Part shown: piece by piece, positions 45,677 to 56,556 of the stretch | How the letters are laid out: each line of letters opens with the position of its first letter | Position numbering within the stretch: position 1 is the first letter of the stretch | From: Tilletia caries | Lineage: Eukaryota; Basidiomycota; Exobasidiomycetes; Tilletiales; Tilletiaceae | DNA length: 64,000 bases | NCBI GenBank assembly: GCA_032718865.1 | Contig: JALUTQ010000032.1 | Location: forward strand, 806,001-870,000 | Direction: 5' to 3' | Position numbers and translations under genes: made by a program | Notes under the pieces: generated by a model | What the model was told of the DNA's origin: nothing | The model's input: only the letters and a program-made list of their open reading frames with translations | Databases searched by the model: none

Positions 45677-46882
45677 ACTGCTTGATGTACGCAGGAAGAA
45701 CGGGCTCGCAGGCAACACCATACTTTCCGGATAGCAGCCTGGCCAAGTCCTCCAGAACGACGTACTGCACCTTGTCCTTGTCAGAGCCCGAGAGCCTATC
45801 GGCAACGTATCCTCCGCACTGGTGTTCGCTTCATCGATCAGAATTTCAAAGTCAAAGGTAGAGCTACGTTCAGGAGCAGTGACTTACGTATCCCTTTGTG
45901 AAGGTCGAGGGGTTCCAAACCTTGGAGGGACTCGTCAGAGCGCCCTTCGCGACGCTCATGGAAAAGTTGGAGTACAGATGACCACCGTGGAAGATGAAGA
46001 TGCCCGGGCAGTAGTCTAAAAGGATTGAATGTCCAATTCCCTTTAGAATCTCTATCCTTTTGTGACAGAACCGAGAGTGCTTACCCTGAGCCAGGACGTT
46101 CGTGGCGCCGGTGAGGTAAGACGAAGCGGACGTGCTGTTGTTCTCAGGCTGAACGATCTCATCCGAAGAACTGTAGATGGAGGTCGTTGGAACGATGGCT
46201 TCCAGACCACCAGCGTTGGCGAGGGCCGTGAGAAGCTGCGAATTGGGGGCTTGCTGCCAAACGGAGGCCGGAACTTGCTTGTGCGGGCTGATACCGATAA
46301 GGAGACCGACCATTGTGGTTTCACGGAAGTCCCCAGCCAGGGATACAAAGTTTGCGACCTTCGCCCGAACCTGAGGGAAGAACTGGAGGTACGAAGGGGT
46401 TGATGGAGAATTGCGTTCAGTGCCGTCTGGCTTCGTCGCATGATTTTATGAAGACTCACTGTCAGCCCGACCTGCACGATCAGGTTTCCCTGACTCCATC
46501 CAGCGACGGGCACCGCCTTTCCGCTCTCCGCATGCAGACGACGGACGGCATTTACGAAGTACTCAACGCTCTTGGTTGTGTCGTTGAAGAGGTAAGGTTC
46601 CGGGGAGATGTAGCACGGATCAAACCCGATCGAAGGAGCAAGCTTGGCCAGCGAGGAGTCCCAGCTCTCGGCTCCGGTCGTGCCAGTTCCAGGAACGAGG
46701 AGAAGGGGGTTCTTAACTTCCTTGTACGAACCATCGACGCGTCCCGGACAGTAGAGCTTGGAGTCGAGCAGAGCTTGTTGTAGCGACAGAGCAGGGTCTG
46801 TGCCAGAAGGAAGCGATACCACCTGTGCGGCGGGGAGCACAACAGCCGAAACGAGAGCGAGTAGGCTGAGCAGCGACTTCAT
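45677..46882 (-). CDS. Secreted lipase of the CalB (Candida antarctica lipase B) type, 3' end lost
   Basis: Four exons on the minus strand fit in phase: 46882-46460, 46382-46085, 46015-45888 and 45818-45677. A signal peptide (MKSLLSLLALVSAVVLPAA) precedes the alpha/beta-hydrolase: LLVPGTGTTGAESWDSSLA (oxyanion region), nucleophile Ser130 in GWSQGN, Asp215 in VPTTSIYSSSDEIVQP and His250 in IFIFHGGHLYSNF. Order and spacing match CalB closely, including the Asp-containing VPTT loop. The product should hydrolyse lipid esters outside the cell. The last recognisable residues are CEPVLPAYIKQ. There a GTGAG donor is followed at once by (TTG)n, the reverse of the LINE (AAC)n tail. The final exon found in CalB homologues is absent; reading through would add about 20 Leu-rich residues and stop at about 45602. 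Confidence 0.85.
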
Positions 46883-47574
46883 AGTGCGTGTAAGGTAGAC
46901 CTGGAGGAAGACGGAAAGGGATCTGGAAGCAGAAGAGGCCAAAAGAAAGGATGAACTTGAGGATCCACAAAAGAGAGCGTCTCTTGTACTACAGTCCGGT
47001 GGAACGAAAGCGATAATACAAAACACGTTAGCCAAGTCGCAACGCAGTAGTATACAGGGGTTAGGGGTGGAGCTCATCAAAGAAAGGAAGCGCGCTAGTT
47101 CCTGGACACCTGCTTGATGAAGTATGAAATGTGAAGACGGATACAGCTTCGAGGGGGCAGCGTCCAGCGACGGTGGGGAAGCTGCGCGATCCGTGCCCGA
47201 CTCATGCTGGTAATCAGCATGAGCACACTGAACAGCCCCACGAACATAGCGCGGATACGTACCAGATTAGATAGATTCATTTCAGGGAGTGGGGTAAGGA
47301 TGAAACTGCCTCATCTTGGCCACTGGCAGCATGTGTTTTGGCCATCCCCTGTGAGAGATCCCAACCGTAGCAACGTGAATGCATCAACAGAGCGATGCGT
47401 CGTCGAGCGACTTCGCAGCTCAGATATCATTCATCTCCCTTCTGTCCCCTTACGCGCAGTCAGGCGCGGCAGCCAGGACGTCCGGTCCTCGGGAACAATG
47501 GAAGGTCCTGCCGATCGACCTGGACTTGTAATGGGTAGCCGCAGCGCCGTGAAACAGCGAGGCATACTTGTAGC
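46883..47574. other. Intergenic region: lipase promoter and 3' flank of the dehydrogenase
   Basis: Both neighbours are minus-strand, so this is the lipase upstream region and the dehydrogenase terminator. The longest frames read through the lipase leader (CFIIAFVPPDCS...) and have no domain. I see no RNA gene. Confidence 0.5.
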
Positions 47575-49075
47575 TCAAGCAAGACCTTTGCCCTTCATGT
47601 TTTCCGAGAACTTGGGCACCCATTCGTCGTGCAAGCGACTCAGAGCCGGACGCTGTGGTCCGCGAAAGGCGCAGATGCGATCGAGAAGTTCAGCATCTCG
47701 CACGCGCATGTACATAGTCATTGTGGATGTTATGAATACTCACGTCTTCGATGATATCGGAGAGATTCCACTGCATTCTCGCCCTGCACACGAGAATTGT
47801 TCAGTACACGCACTTAAAATGTCTAGAAGGAGCACATGCCATCTAGTCACTCACAGATCAACTTTGCGATGAGGCGTTTCGTTGTCCGGACACAAAACGT
47901 AAAAGAAGCCCTTCTGAATCGACTTCATAAGGAAATCAACTGTCTCCTCCGACGACCATGCTCCATCGGGCTTGGGCTTGCCATCCTTCGCTCCTGTGAG
48001 TCCAGTCTGGAAAGGATGGAGGGATGCCGGTCAGCAAAACATCTCCCGCAGACGTTCAGTTAGATGCGCGGTACGAACATGGACCCAGCCGGGAATCAAG
48101 AGTTTGACGTCAATCTGACTGTTCTTGTCTTGCCGGAGCTCATGTGCAAGTTGCTCGGTGTACGTCTTTACGGCAGCCTTGGACACGTTATAAGCCGCAC
48201 CAGAACCGGGGGGAGTCGTAATTCCTGATAGGAAGATCATCGAGACGTCAGTATCAAATTGCGATACACGAAGGAGCGACGGCCCGTGTTTCCTACCTTG
48301 CTTTGACCCAGTGTTGATCACCAGCCCCGGTTGGCCATGCTTTTGTATAAGAGGCACGAACGACGTGCAAAGATTTTGCACGCCGTAGAAGTTGATGCCG
48401 AACTGCCCGTGGCGCGTCGTGATTCAATATCCAGATAGTGAGATTCTGCGTGAGCAGACCAAGTCCAACACTCACAATCCGTTCCTAGCCCTCGTCCGAC
48501 GATGCCTTTGTCGGGCCGCCAACGCCTGCATTAGCCATTAGGAGAGTGATGTTCGATGAAGGGAATGTGCTGGAAGCCCAAAAGCGCATTCAATGTGAGC
48601 CCAACGGACATCTTGCTTGAGAGGCACGGACGAAAGCAGGACTGACGATGCAACTTTTACTTTCAACTTCTCCACCTCCGCCTTCTTAGACACGTCGGAC
48701 CGCTCCGCCAAGATGGTCGCATCGCCAACTGTGCTCTTGCTGAGCTCCTCCCGGGCTCGCGAGAGCGCGTCGGTGTCAACGTCGGCGATCACTACGGACA
48801 TCCCGCTCTTGGCCTAGAGTTTGGCTGCAGCTAAGCCGATACTGGACGCGCCGCCGGAGATGACGGCTACAGAGCCGCGGGAGACTGTGAAGGACAGGGG
48901 GCGGGAGCGGAAATGCGGTCATGGGACTTGGGAGACGGGTCGTGGGAGGCGGGCGTGAAGGGAAGAAAGGGAAGGGGGAACAGGGATGGAAGACACAAAG
49001 TCAAGGTCGGACGTCTGTGGGAGTATGTAAGTCCAGACGCACGAAACAATCACTTGCAGGATGTATCTTGGTCAT
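47575..49075 (-). pseudogene. Short-chain dehydrogenase/reductase with two in-frame TAG codons
   Basis: Eight exons join in phase (49075-49054, 48884-48647, 48569-48476, 48402-48297, 48224-48079, 48006-47855, 47783-47744, 47652-47575) to 291 codons plus stop, with acceptable splice sites throughout (the GTTCGT donor at 48078 is weak). The Rossmann motif is VISGGASSIGLA, followed by VVIADVD, NANAG as LLMANAGVGG, catalytic Ser151 in INTGSKQG, and Tyr165 and Lys169 in YNVSK, then LIPGWVHTGLTG. Two TAG codons interrupt it: codon 31 (48816-48814, after AAAKL) and codon 115 (48487-48485, after SSDEG). The second falls where a Trp is usual (GW-E-R-I). With no other lesion, this is either a young pseudogene or a gene whose TAG codons are changed to TGG in RNA. 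Substrate unknown. Confidence 0.8.
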
Positions 49076-49378
49076 GATGAGAGAAAAGGAATCGTCAGCG
49101 GGTTGGTACTTGGTAGTCATTGGGAGGAACTCAATCAAGTCCCTCTCGACAGCAACCGCGACCCACGACCCCTCAAGTAAAAAAGCGTGGTATTAATGGC
49201 AAGGGACTCGGAGTGATGGGTCAATACTCCATGGGATTGCCAGAGGGAAATGCGTTCCGTCGCCCAGAAGCTCTAGGCCATCCGGCTTCCCTGCCGCACA
49301 TAAAGAGGTTGGAATGTGAAGAAGAAAGGGGAAGGGGAGGAGCGAACGCATGTAGGCAAGATAAGATGATTGTATCTA
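49076..49378. other. Intergenic region between the dehydrogenase and ATG5
   Basis: Both flanking genes are on the minus strand; this is the dehydrogenase promoter and the ATG5 3' flank. It is A/G-rich on the plus strand around 49320-49340. I see no gene in it. Confidence 0.5.
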
Positions 49379-51206
49379 TCATTCCGGGTTCAAATGCACA
49401 ATGACCGAAAGCCTGATCATCAACGGGAGGGAGAGAGATAGAGTCAGTGCCTCATCGCGCGTCGGATCGTGTGGACAGACCGTTCTGGGCGAGTGGACGT
49501 AACTCACCAGCCATCGGATCCGCATAGCACGGCCCCCAGCCAGGCGATTTCCGCTTCAAGAGGTACTCGGACGCCTTGTACCACAACAAACGCCAAGGGC
49601 GGAGATGGTGCCGCAAAGGAGGCGAAGGACGGTGCCGGCGGGAAGAGAAGAGGGAACAGCGCGCTCAATTGTGCAACGAGTGTCTTGGGTCGTCCTATGG
49701 GATTGAGAGACATCAGCATTTATCAGCATTTATTAGCATTTATCGGCATTCGACAACCCTCTAGACCCTTGCCGTCGCTGCTGGGGCCCGCCCAAAGCAT
49801 ACTCACCATCTTCGAAGTATGGCGCCACAGGTTCCTGAACGACCGGACCGCCTTCCGGCAGATGTATTCTCACAGGAATATGTCTCAACCCGCCCGGCGC
49901 GACCGCAGCGCTCCCCTGCCCACTCCCGCCAGCCGAGGGACCTGCCGTGACAGTCACGTCACCGAGCATACTTCCCGCCTCGGACGAGTGCGTGGCAACG
50001 CTGAAACTGCTCTGAGATCCAACTGCGGGCCCGCCATACGAAGTAGGCGAGGTCGCTGCGGCATACGGGCTTGTCGACCCTTTGACCGTGCCTCCCTCTG
50101 TGGTGTGGAGCCACTCTTGATGCGCACCACTACTCGTACCACTGCCGTGCCGCTGCGCACTTGCGACATGTATCGAGGATGAGGCGGCGGAGCCGGAGGC
50201 GATGGAAGGTACGAGGCTGGGCGTTCGGGAAGGAGAGATGCTGAGAGCGTGGAAGCCGGTATCGATGGCCATGGGCTCGGTAGCCGGCAGTGCTGCGGCG
50301 GATGACGATGTGAGAGGAGGGAGGAGCTTGGCTGCTACCGACCAGTACTTCTCAAAGTCGTCTACGGGATCCAGAATTCGAAAAAGGGTGAGCACGGATG
50401 TCTGCATATAGTAAGAACGACAGAAACCCAATGTACTCACGCTCGACAACGCCCTCCCAAAGCGCATCCTGCTCCGTCCTTCTCAGATTGACGACGCGCC
50501 GGGTCGTTCCCCAGCGCACGAAATCAGCCTCTTTGACCATGCTCATGAAATTGGTGCGGCAGGCCTCGATGGTAGGCGGCATGTTCAGCTTGTCCGAAGG
50601 CGGCGACTTGAGATGTAGCTTGATCCTCCACGGTAGATTCGACCGATGTGAGCTCAGGGGAGCATGCATGTGATGACTTGCCGCAGCATGGCCGGGTGGG
50701 GCCGGTGGGGCGAAGTACGAATCGAGCTGCTGGCGACCAGGCGAGGATGCGGTCGAAGTTATTCGACCTGTGGCCCCAAACTGAGAGACAGGCAAGCCTG
50801 ATGGGCCGATGCTCGTCTCTGCCAGGTTGGAGGTGTGGGTGTCGAAGAGGAGACCGATGGGCCAGTGCCATCGCAGCGGCTGTCCGTTGTACTCGAACCA
50901 GAACTGGTCATCCTTCAGACTGAGCAGCGTCGCTTCGTCGAGCAGTGATTCGAGGAAGTACTTGCGCAGGGTGGGGAGGAGGAGCGGCAGGTATGCGATC
51001 CGCGGGGTCTTGCAGTAGTACTGTGCGATGGGCGTCGTCTCGGACGTCGGAGGGTCCGCGAGCTCGATGAGGAGCGGGATGGTCGCATTGAAGATGAGCT
51101 TGCGCGAGGCCAGCGCAGCACTCGGCAGCACCGACAGCGACGACCCGACGATGCCCGACCCGCCGCCGCCACCGCCGCCTGCGCCTCCAGAGTGAATGCC
51201 GCTCAT
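49379..51206 (-). CDS. ATG5: Autophagy protein 5
   Basis: Four exons (51206-50441, 50361-49807, 49694-49508, 49412-49379) join in phase to 513 aa. ATG5 is joined to ATG12 and, with ATG16, acts as the E3-like complex that lipidates ATG8 on the phagophore. Conserved parts: FNATIPLLIEL, QYYCKTPRIAYLPLLLP, FWFEYNGQPLRWHWPIGLLFD, NLPWRIKLHLKSPP, MSMVKEADFVRWG, LWEGVVEHDFEKYW, RHIPVRIHLPEGGPVVQEPV, and the C-terminal ubiquitin-like end (VVVQGVRVPLEAEIAWLG, then SDGWLSVIVHL). Lys225 in VKEADF is the expected ATG12 attachment site. The protein is nearly twice the size of human ATG5 (275 aa) owing to Gly/Ser-rich insertions at the N-terminus, at residues 125-190, and a 150-residue Ser/Thr/Gly-rich linker in exon 2. 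The acceptor at 50362 was chosen because it restores the family motif. Confidence 0.92.
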
Positions 51207-51478
51207 CACGCTGTCAGTTCAAGCTGAGTGGGTGCTTAGCGACAGACTGTTCGTTGCGTGGGTAGGAGCATGGACCCGACTCCCGACCGTACCGGCCGAG
51301 CTAGACCTTCGTCCCCCGAGTGATCACACACATGATCATTGCTATCTTGCTCGCTTGCAGATTGATTGATTCGAACGAGTTACGTTTTGGATGAGGATAC
51401 AAGAGGGACACATGCAGTAATGTACCGTGTACGTGTACGCGACGATGGGTGACAGGCAGGAAAGGGCCCAAAGAGGCT

Positions 51479-53056
51479 TCAGAAGGCCCGGCCCTCTTCG
51501 CTGTCGATCTTTTGTTGCATACTCTCCGTGTGCCGATGCGACCGCCCTAGGTTGCTGGATGCCACATTCCAAGCGCGCGATGCCATCCCAGCCGCCGTTC
51601 CTCCCACATTCGACCAGTTCGGCCCACCGTTTCCCCCTACATCCTGCTGGTGGTACGAGCCCTGAGGTTGTTGGAAGCCTGCACCCGAAATTGCGGGCGA
51701 ATGGTATGGGCTTCCTCCCAATGCTGGGCTCCCTAATGGCGGAGTCTGGCCGGGGATGGGATGCACCATGCGCGGCTGTTGGTACGCATCTCCCTTGCCC
51801 GATCGCAAATTAGGTCCGGCCCCGTAGCCAGAACCGTAGGCAGACATCAGTCCGGGACGAGAGGTCGCCAGGCCACTCGCATACGCTGCCGGCTTGTCGT
51901 CGTCGTCGTCCTGCTTGAGGATGTGTTTTCGCGTTTCACGCATGGCTCGATTCGCCGCGCGGAAGCCGAAGCGGGTGCAGACCACAATACCGCCGGCAAT
52001 TCCGGCCAGCTTCGTGAGGAAGCGCCAGAAGGGTGTCGTCCGTTGATGGATGATCATCGTCAAGGGCTCGATATCAAACTTCATGAAGATGCCGGGCACG
52101 CCCTGACCGTGCTCCACGGTTCTCGTGTAGTCGGTGACGCTGTACTGGTTCGTGTGGAGCTTGCGTCCGTCGTGCCTGATGTAGAGGGTCGGCACCACCG
52201 AGACGAAGTATTGGAAGATGTGGAAGTGCGCGTCCGTAATCTCCACGGAAGCATCGAGCGGTTGCGCGATGTCCGGAAAGTAAGGGCCGAAAGAGAATTC
52301 GTGGATAACGTGAGAAAGGTTCATCACTGTGAGACGGAAGCCGAACAGCGAAGGACAGAGAGCGAGAAGAACAGACCGACGTGAGCAAGGTACTATCTGC
52401 TGTGAAACAAAAAGCAAGCAATCTGATGAAAACTCACATGCGTGATCAGTATGTTCCCAGCTCATGTAGCCGTGCCCAAGGGTGGTAATATGCAAGTTTC
52501 CCGTCACCTTCTTCACGTCCAAGCTACCGTAAATGCGGCACGCCGGCCCACCCTCGACCTTATGAGTCGTGCTCTTGAAAGCATGCTGTCCCGACGCAGC
52601 GTACCGGCCCGGCCGCCTCACCAGCCCACTCAACGCATTTCTCGTCTTCTGCTTCGCATGGCTGACCACATCGTGCGCAGATAGCTGCGGGTGAGGCACC
52701 GAATCCAGTCGGCCCGCATGTCCAATCTCAAACGTCGTCCCGTCCTTCTGGAACACGTTCTCGCCGACGTGTAGCCGGTCACCGACCGCATCGCGGACGT
52801 CGACGGTCAGCCAGTGACATTGCATCGCGACGGTCATGTCGATGTTGATCTGCATCTCGTGGCCGATGTGCGGGTCGACGGAGAAGCTGTAGGCGTGCTC
52901 CCCGTACAGGTACGCTCGTAGGTCGGACCATACCAGCGACAGGAGGATGATGCTGAGGATGACGGTCAGCGCACCACCGCGGGATGAGCGCTGAGTGTAG
53001 AGCGCCTTCGTCTTGGGGAAGGCATCGAATTGGCGAAGCTGCATTGCGAAGGGCAT
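51479..53056 (-). CDS. COPII vesicle cargo receptor ERV41/ERGIC2-type
   Basis: Two exons (53056-52438 and 52326-51479) join in phase to 488 aa. Erv41 and Erv46 form a complex cycling between ER and Golgi that retrieves escaped ER proteins. The N-terminus is FDAFPKTKALYTQRSSRGG, then the first transmembrane helix (ALTVILSIILLSLVWSDL). The lumenal domain has MQINIDMTVAMQCHWLTVDV, GRIYG-like CRIYGSLDVKKVTGNLHI, HVIHEFSFGPYFP, HFHIFQYFVSVVPTLY and GVPGIFMKFDIEPLTM. The second helix (FLTKLAGIAGGIVVCTRFGF) follows. The family layout is complete. The C-terminus extends about 110 residues beyond the usual end and is Gly/Pro/Tyr-rich. The ATG at 53056 was chosen because it directly precedes the conserved QFDAFPKT. 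Confidence 0.88.
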   Translation of the reverse strand: MPFAMQLRQFDAFPKTKALYTQRSSRGGALTVILSIILLSLVWSDLRAYLYGEHAYSFSVDPHIGHEMQINIDMTVAMQCHWLTVDVRDAVGDRLHVGENVFQKDGTTFEIGHAGRLDSVPHPQLSAHDVVSHAKQKTRNALSGLVRRPGRYAASGQHAFKSTTHKVEGGPACRIYGSLDVKKVTGNLHITTLGHGYMSWEHTDHACEFSSDCLLFVSQQIVPCSRRSVLLALCPSLFGFRLTVMNLSHVIHEFSFGPYFPDIAQPLDASVEITDAHFHIFQYFVSVVPTLYIRHDGRKLHTNQYSVTDYTRTVEHGQGVPGIFMKFDIEPLTMIIHQRTTPFWRFLTKLAGIAGGIVVCTRFGFRAANRAMRETRKHILKQDDDDDKPAAYASGLATSRPGLMSAYGSGYGAGPNLRSGKGDAYQQPRMVHPIPGQTPPLGSPALGGSPYHSPAISGAGFQQPQGSYHQQDVGGNGGPNWSNVGGTAAGMASRAWNVASSNLGRSHRHTESMQQKIDSEEGRAF

Positions 53057-53681
53057 CGAGTGCACGGTTGTTTTTGAGCAGGGGTTGGATACTCAGGATA
53101 TGTTTCCGAATGTGCTCACTTTGGGAAGGGTGTCCAGCTGCTCCAGCAGCCTGTTTGAGTCCGGAGCCATTTCTCTCAGTGCGGCCTCTGTCTTGTTCCT
53201 GCGCTATGCAGTACTGAGAGGGTGGAAAATGGGTCCTTGCGACGATGTCGAATGTTAGTCCAGGAGAGTGAGTGGGAACGACACCCTGCAGGCAGACGAT
53301 ACAGCGTGGTCAGCAACAGAGACCCGCATCATGGACGGCGCTGCCATGCGCATACGCGCGCGCGCCCACACTCACCCGTGTAGACTGAAGAACAACGTGA
53401 CGCCTTGGAATAACCAGCACGCGGATGAGGGAATGCTGTTGGAAGCCTTGGCCAATAATGAATGGCGACCTTCCACCGCAACAGCTTGGGGGCAAGTTAT
53501 GTACCGGTTCATCGGGCCGTGCACCCGCTCCCCAATCTCAGCCCCAATTCACAGCATCAGAAATTCAGAAGCTCGCACGATGGTCCATGCGATCCATGAG
53601 GTTGTCTGCATTACTCTGACTGCATGGCTGGTAATGGACAGGACAGGGTGCGTGGGAATAGATTGTTTCTGTCCCTCACTT
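53057..53681. other. Intergenic region between ERV41 and the Sec7-related gene
   Basis: This holds the ERV41 promoter and the 3' flank of the Sec7-related gene. Open frames overlap on both strands and lack domains. A GCGCGC-rich spot occurs near 53350. I see no RNA gene. Confidence 0.5.
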
Positions 53682-56556
53682 TCAAGAAGCAGCGGCCGGA
53701 GCCTCAACCTCTAGAGATCCATTGACGTGCTCGCTCCCGCTCGGCGTCTCCTCGCCTTTCGACTCGACGGAGGCTTGGGTCGGACTCTTGCCCGGCGGCG
53801 GAGGACCACTGTCCCCTGCTGGTTCCCGGTTGGAAACCATCTGCACCTCCCCTCCTCCTCCTCCTCCTCCTCCTCCTCCTCCTCCTCCTCCTCCTCCTCC
53901 TCCTCCTCCTTGTCGAGCTTGCCCTTCCCCACCCTTCGATCGTCCCTGTGCCCGTGCCTGAGCTTGCTGCTCCGCCTCAATCTGCCGCTGAAGCTCTTCC
54001 TTCTCACGCTGTATCTGCTCCCGCTCCTCCTGGATCCGCCGCCGCTCCCGATCCTTCTCCGCCTGCGCCTGAGCTTGAGCATGTCTCTGAGCTTCCCACC
54101 GTCGTCGCTCCCGTTCGCGCTCTTCCTGCTCTTGCCGGAGTCGGGCCGCCTCAGCCACCTGCGCTCGCGCGCGATCCATTTCGCGTTCTCGGATGCGGAT
54201 CGCTTCGCGACGGTCTTCTTCCCGCCTCTCGCGCTCGCGTTCCCGTTCCCGATCCGCTCGTAGGGCGGCCAGATCGACGAACCCAACGGAGAGCCCGACT
54301 TTCCAGAAGTAGTTTCGTAATGACTCTCCAACCTCAGGTGGGAGAGGATCTTTCGAAAGGAGCTCGACAGCCAAAGGATAGAAGGTTCTTGCATGCGTCT
54401 GGAAGACGCCGTAAGCCGGACGTTTTCCAGAACTGCCAGCAATTGGTGAGGGCATTTTGATCGGTTCGTCTGCTTCGTCACTATGTTCCGGACTGGATGG
54501 CGGTTGCGGGTCGTCGTCATCATCGATGCTGAGCTGGAAGGCATGCCCGCTCTTCCTTCGAATCGGTTTGCCACGTTCGCTTTGGAGCAAAACGGGGGTG
54601 GTCGGTTCTGAGTTGCCCTCCACTTGACCACGCTCGTCCAGCACTTCAAGCTCATCGTCCTCGAAGGTGCACAGACCACGGAATATGTCCGCAACGACAG
54701 GGGTCCAGGCGCCGATATTTCGAGCTTGCGTCTCAGGATCCAAGGGCAGGTAGCCCTTGACGACCTCCCTCCCGAGCGGAACCAGTCGCCTCCGGACCTC
54801 CTTCCGCAGAGCCCGGTGACTTTCGCGTGGGTCCGCATGCATTCGCACCAAGACGCGTACGAGAGTCGCCGCACTGGAGCTCTCCTGCTTGAGCAAGTTC
54901 GGCAACTGCTTCATGAATCCAACCTTCCACAACGCCAGTCGCAGCTCCTTGTCGGCATTGAATGCACGAGAGAAAGCGTACGACGCTTCCAGGACGTGCG
55001 TCAGCCTGAGCAGCTGGGTGGGCGGTATGAGGGAATAGAACGCGGACGCGGGCGACTCTTGCGGGGGCAAGAGATTTGCAAGGGCGTCTGAGGTACGCGC
55101 TTGAGCCGCGGCGGTGGTTGTGGCACTGCTGTTGGAGAGCCGGTGAGCAGATCTCGGGGCGGGACCCCCAGAGTTTGCCGGAGGAACCGGCCCATTGAGT
55201 AGTTCCTGAGTCGTCTCGATGAGTAACAGCTGCAAGACGCATTTCACTATGATCTGTTTGAATGCGCGACGTCGCTCCGCCGAACTCATGGGCGGTCTAG
55301 GCCTGAACTGTTGCTGGTAGTGGTAGGAGTACTCGTATGGAGAATCGAATGAAGATGGAGACTGTAAGGCTGGAGTCGGCGGAGCGGTCCTCGGCAGGCT
55401 GTGATGGTACTCGGCATACCCTGGCGTACCTGGCTCGGGAGCAATGGCTCGGAGGGCCGGGTCGAAGAGAGCGTGCGCGGTGGTCGTGTTGAAGAGGCTA
55501 ACCAGGGCGTCGACGACCTGCTCCCAGCGCTGAGGCGTAAGCTTGTCGACGTTCCTCTCCACCAGAGTCTGCAAGCAAGACGTTCCGATCCGCGCAAGCG
55601 TGTCATTTTCTGTTGGGGCAAGTGAATAGTTTGTCAGCGCATTTTTGGGCTTCGTATTTTGACGCGTCGAGCTCACCTTGGCAGATACATGCGCAGAGTA
55701 GCTCCAACAACTCGGGCAAAAGACGCTCGAGCTCGTCGAAGAAGTGCGTCCAGAGATCGACGAGGTTGCGCAGGGCCTGAATCATGGTAGTACTCAGCCA
55801 GACGCTCATCTCCTCCTGAAGGACATGTATTCCACTCCCGGCCGAAGGCAGACCGTTGCTCGATCCAGGGACGAGCGGAAGCGCCGCGAATTTGTGGGAT
55901 GGAGACACGTTTGCCGAATGCCCTTGCTCCGTTCCTGTGCCCGCCGCGCCAGCAGCTGACCCCGCAGAAGCGCTCGGACGCCTAAGGACGGAGAAGATGG
56001 GGAACAGAATCTCCTTGCAGATCGTATCCCAGAACTCGGATGGAAATGTCGAGCCGTGCCGCTTGAGCAGGTCGAACAACGAGGCCAGGGCGAGTCTGCG
56101 GACCTCGAGGTCGTCGGAGGCCATGATGATGTCGTAGAAGCTGAAGAGCGCAGGGAACCAGAACCGCATGGTCGGGTCTAGCTGTCCCGGGTGCGATGGG
56201 ACTGGAGGTGCTGCTGAGCTTCCGCTACCGCCTTGTTCGGCCGCTCCTGCCCGGCCCGGCACGCGTGCGCCTGCTTCACGGCCGTTCTGGACCCTTGCAG
56301 GGCCATTTCCCGTGGGTGCGACTGAAGTTGAGATCGGCGGTAGACCTTCGTCACTTGCCAGCTTCTGCTGCTGCGGGACGTTGCTGACCTGCTCTGGTAT
56401 TTGCTCCGACTGCACTCCGCCCACGTCCGAGGCGGCGGGAGTGTCTGCCTCGAGGTCGATCGTGGACATGTGGTCTTCGTCGTCGACTGTGAGCGAGCCG
56501 CTGTCGAGCGACTCAATTGCAGGTTCCTCGAGTCTTGCGCCGGCAGTGTCTGCCAT
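53682..56556 (-). CDS. Sec7/BIG-related protein: C-terminal HDS region only
   Basis: Two exons (56556-55677 and 55609-53682) join in phase to 935 aa. After 130 disordered acidic residues comes FWFPALFSFYDIIMASDDLEVRRLALASLFDLLKRHGSTFPSEFWD, the HDS2-3 region of Sec7/BIG-type ARF exchange factors (quoted here in pieces: FWFPALFSFYDIIM, DLEVRRLALASLF, FPSEFWDTICKEILFPIF). Then MIQALRNLVDLWTHFFDEL, LLCACICQENDTLARIG and LQTLVERNVDKLTPQRWEQV. The C-terminus has an Arg/Glu-rich coiled coil, a poly-Gly tract and a Pro/Ser tail. The catalytic Sec7 domain and the DCB-HUS region are missing: the next gene upstream starts 245 bp away on the other strand. So the gene encodes a stand-alone C-terminal half, either a split, a truncation or a dedicated regulatory protein. 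Confidence 0.75.
53851..53910 (+). repeat. (CCT)20 coding microsatellite, poly-Gly in the Sec7-related protein
   Basis: Twenty perfect CCT units on the plus strand read as GGA on the coding strand and encode an uninterrupted glycine run near the C-terminus of the Sec7-related protein. Length variation would stay in frame. Confidence 0.9.

Noticed and set aside
45600..45677. Poly-Leu end as a genuine lipase C-terminus
   Set aside because: The Leu codons are the reverse complement of the LINE (AAC)n tail, so they are not part of the original gene, although a transcript could still read through them.
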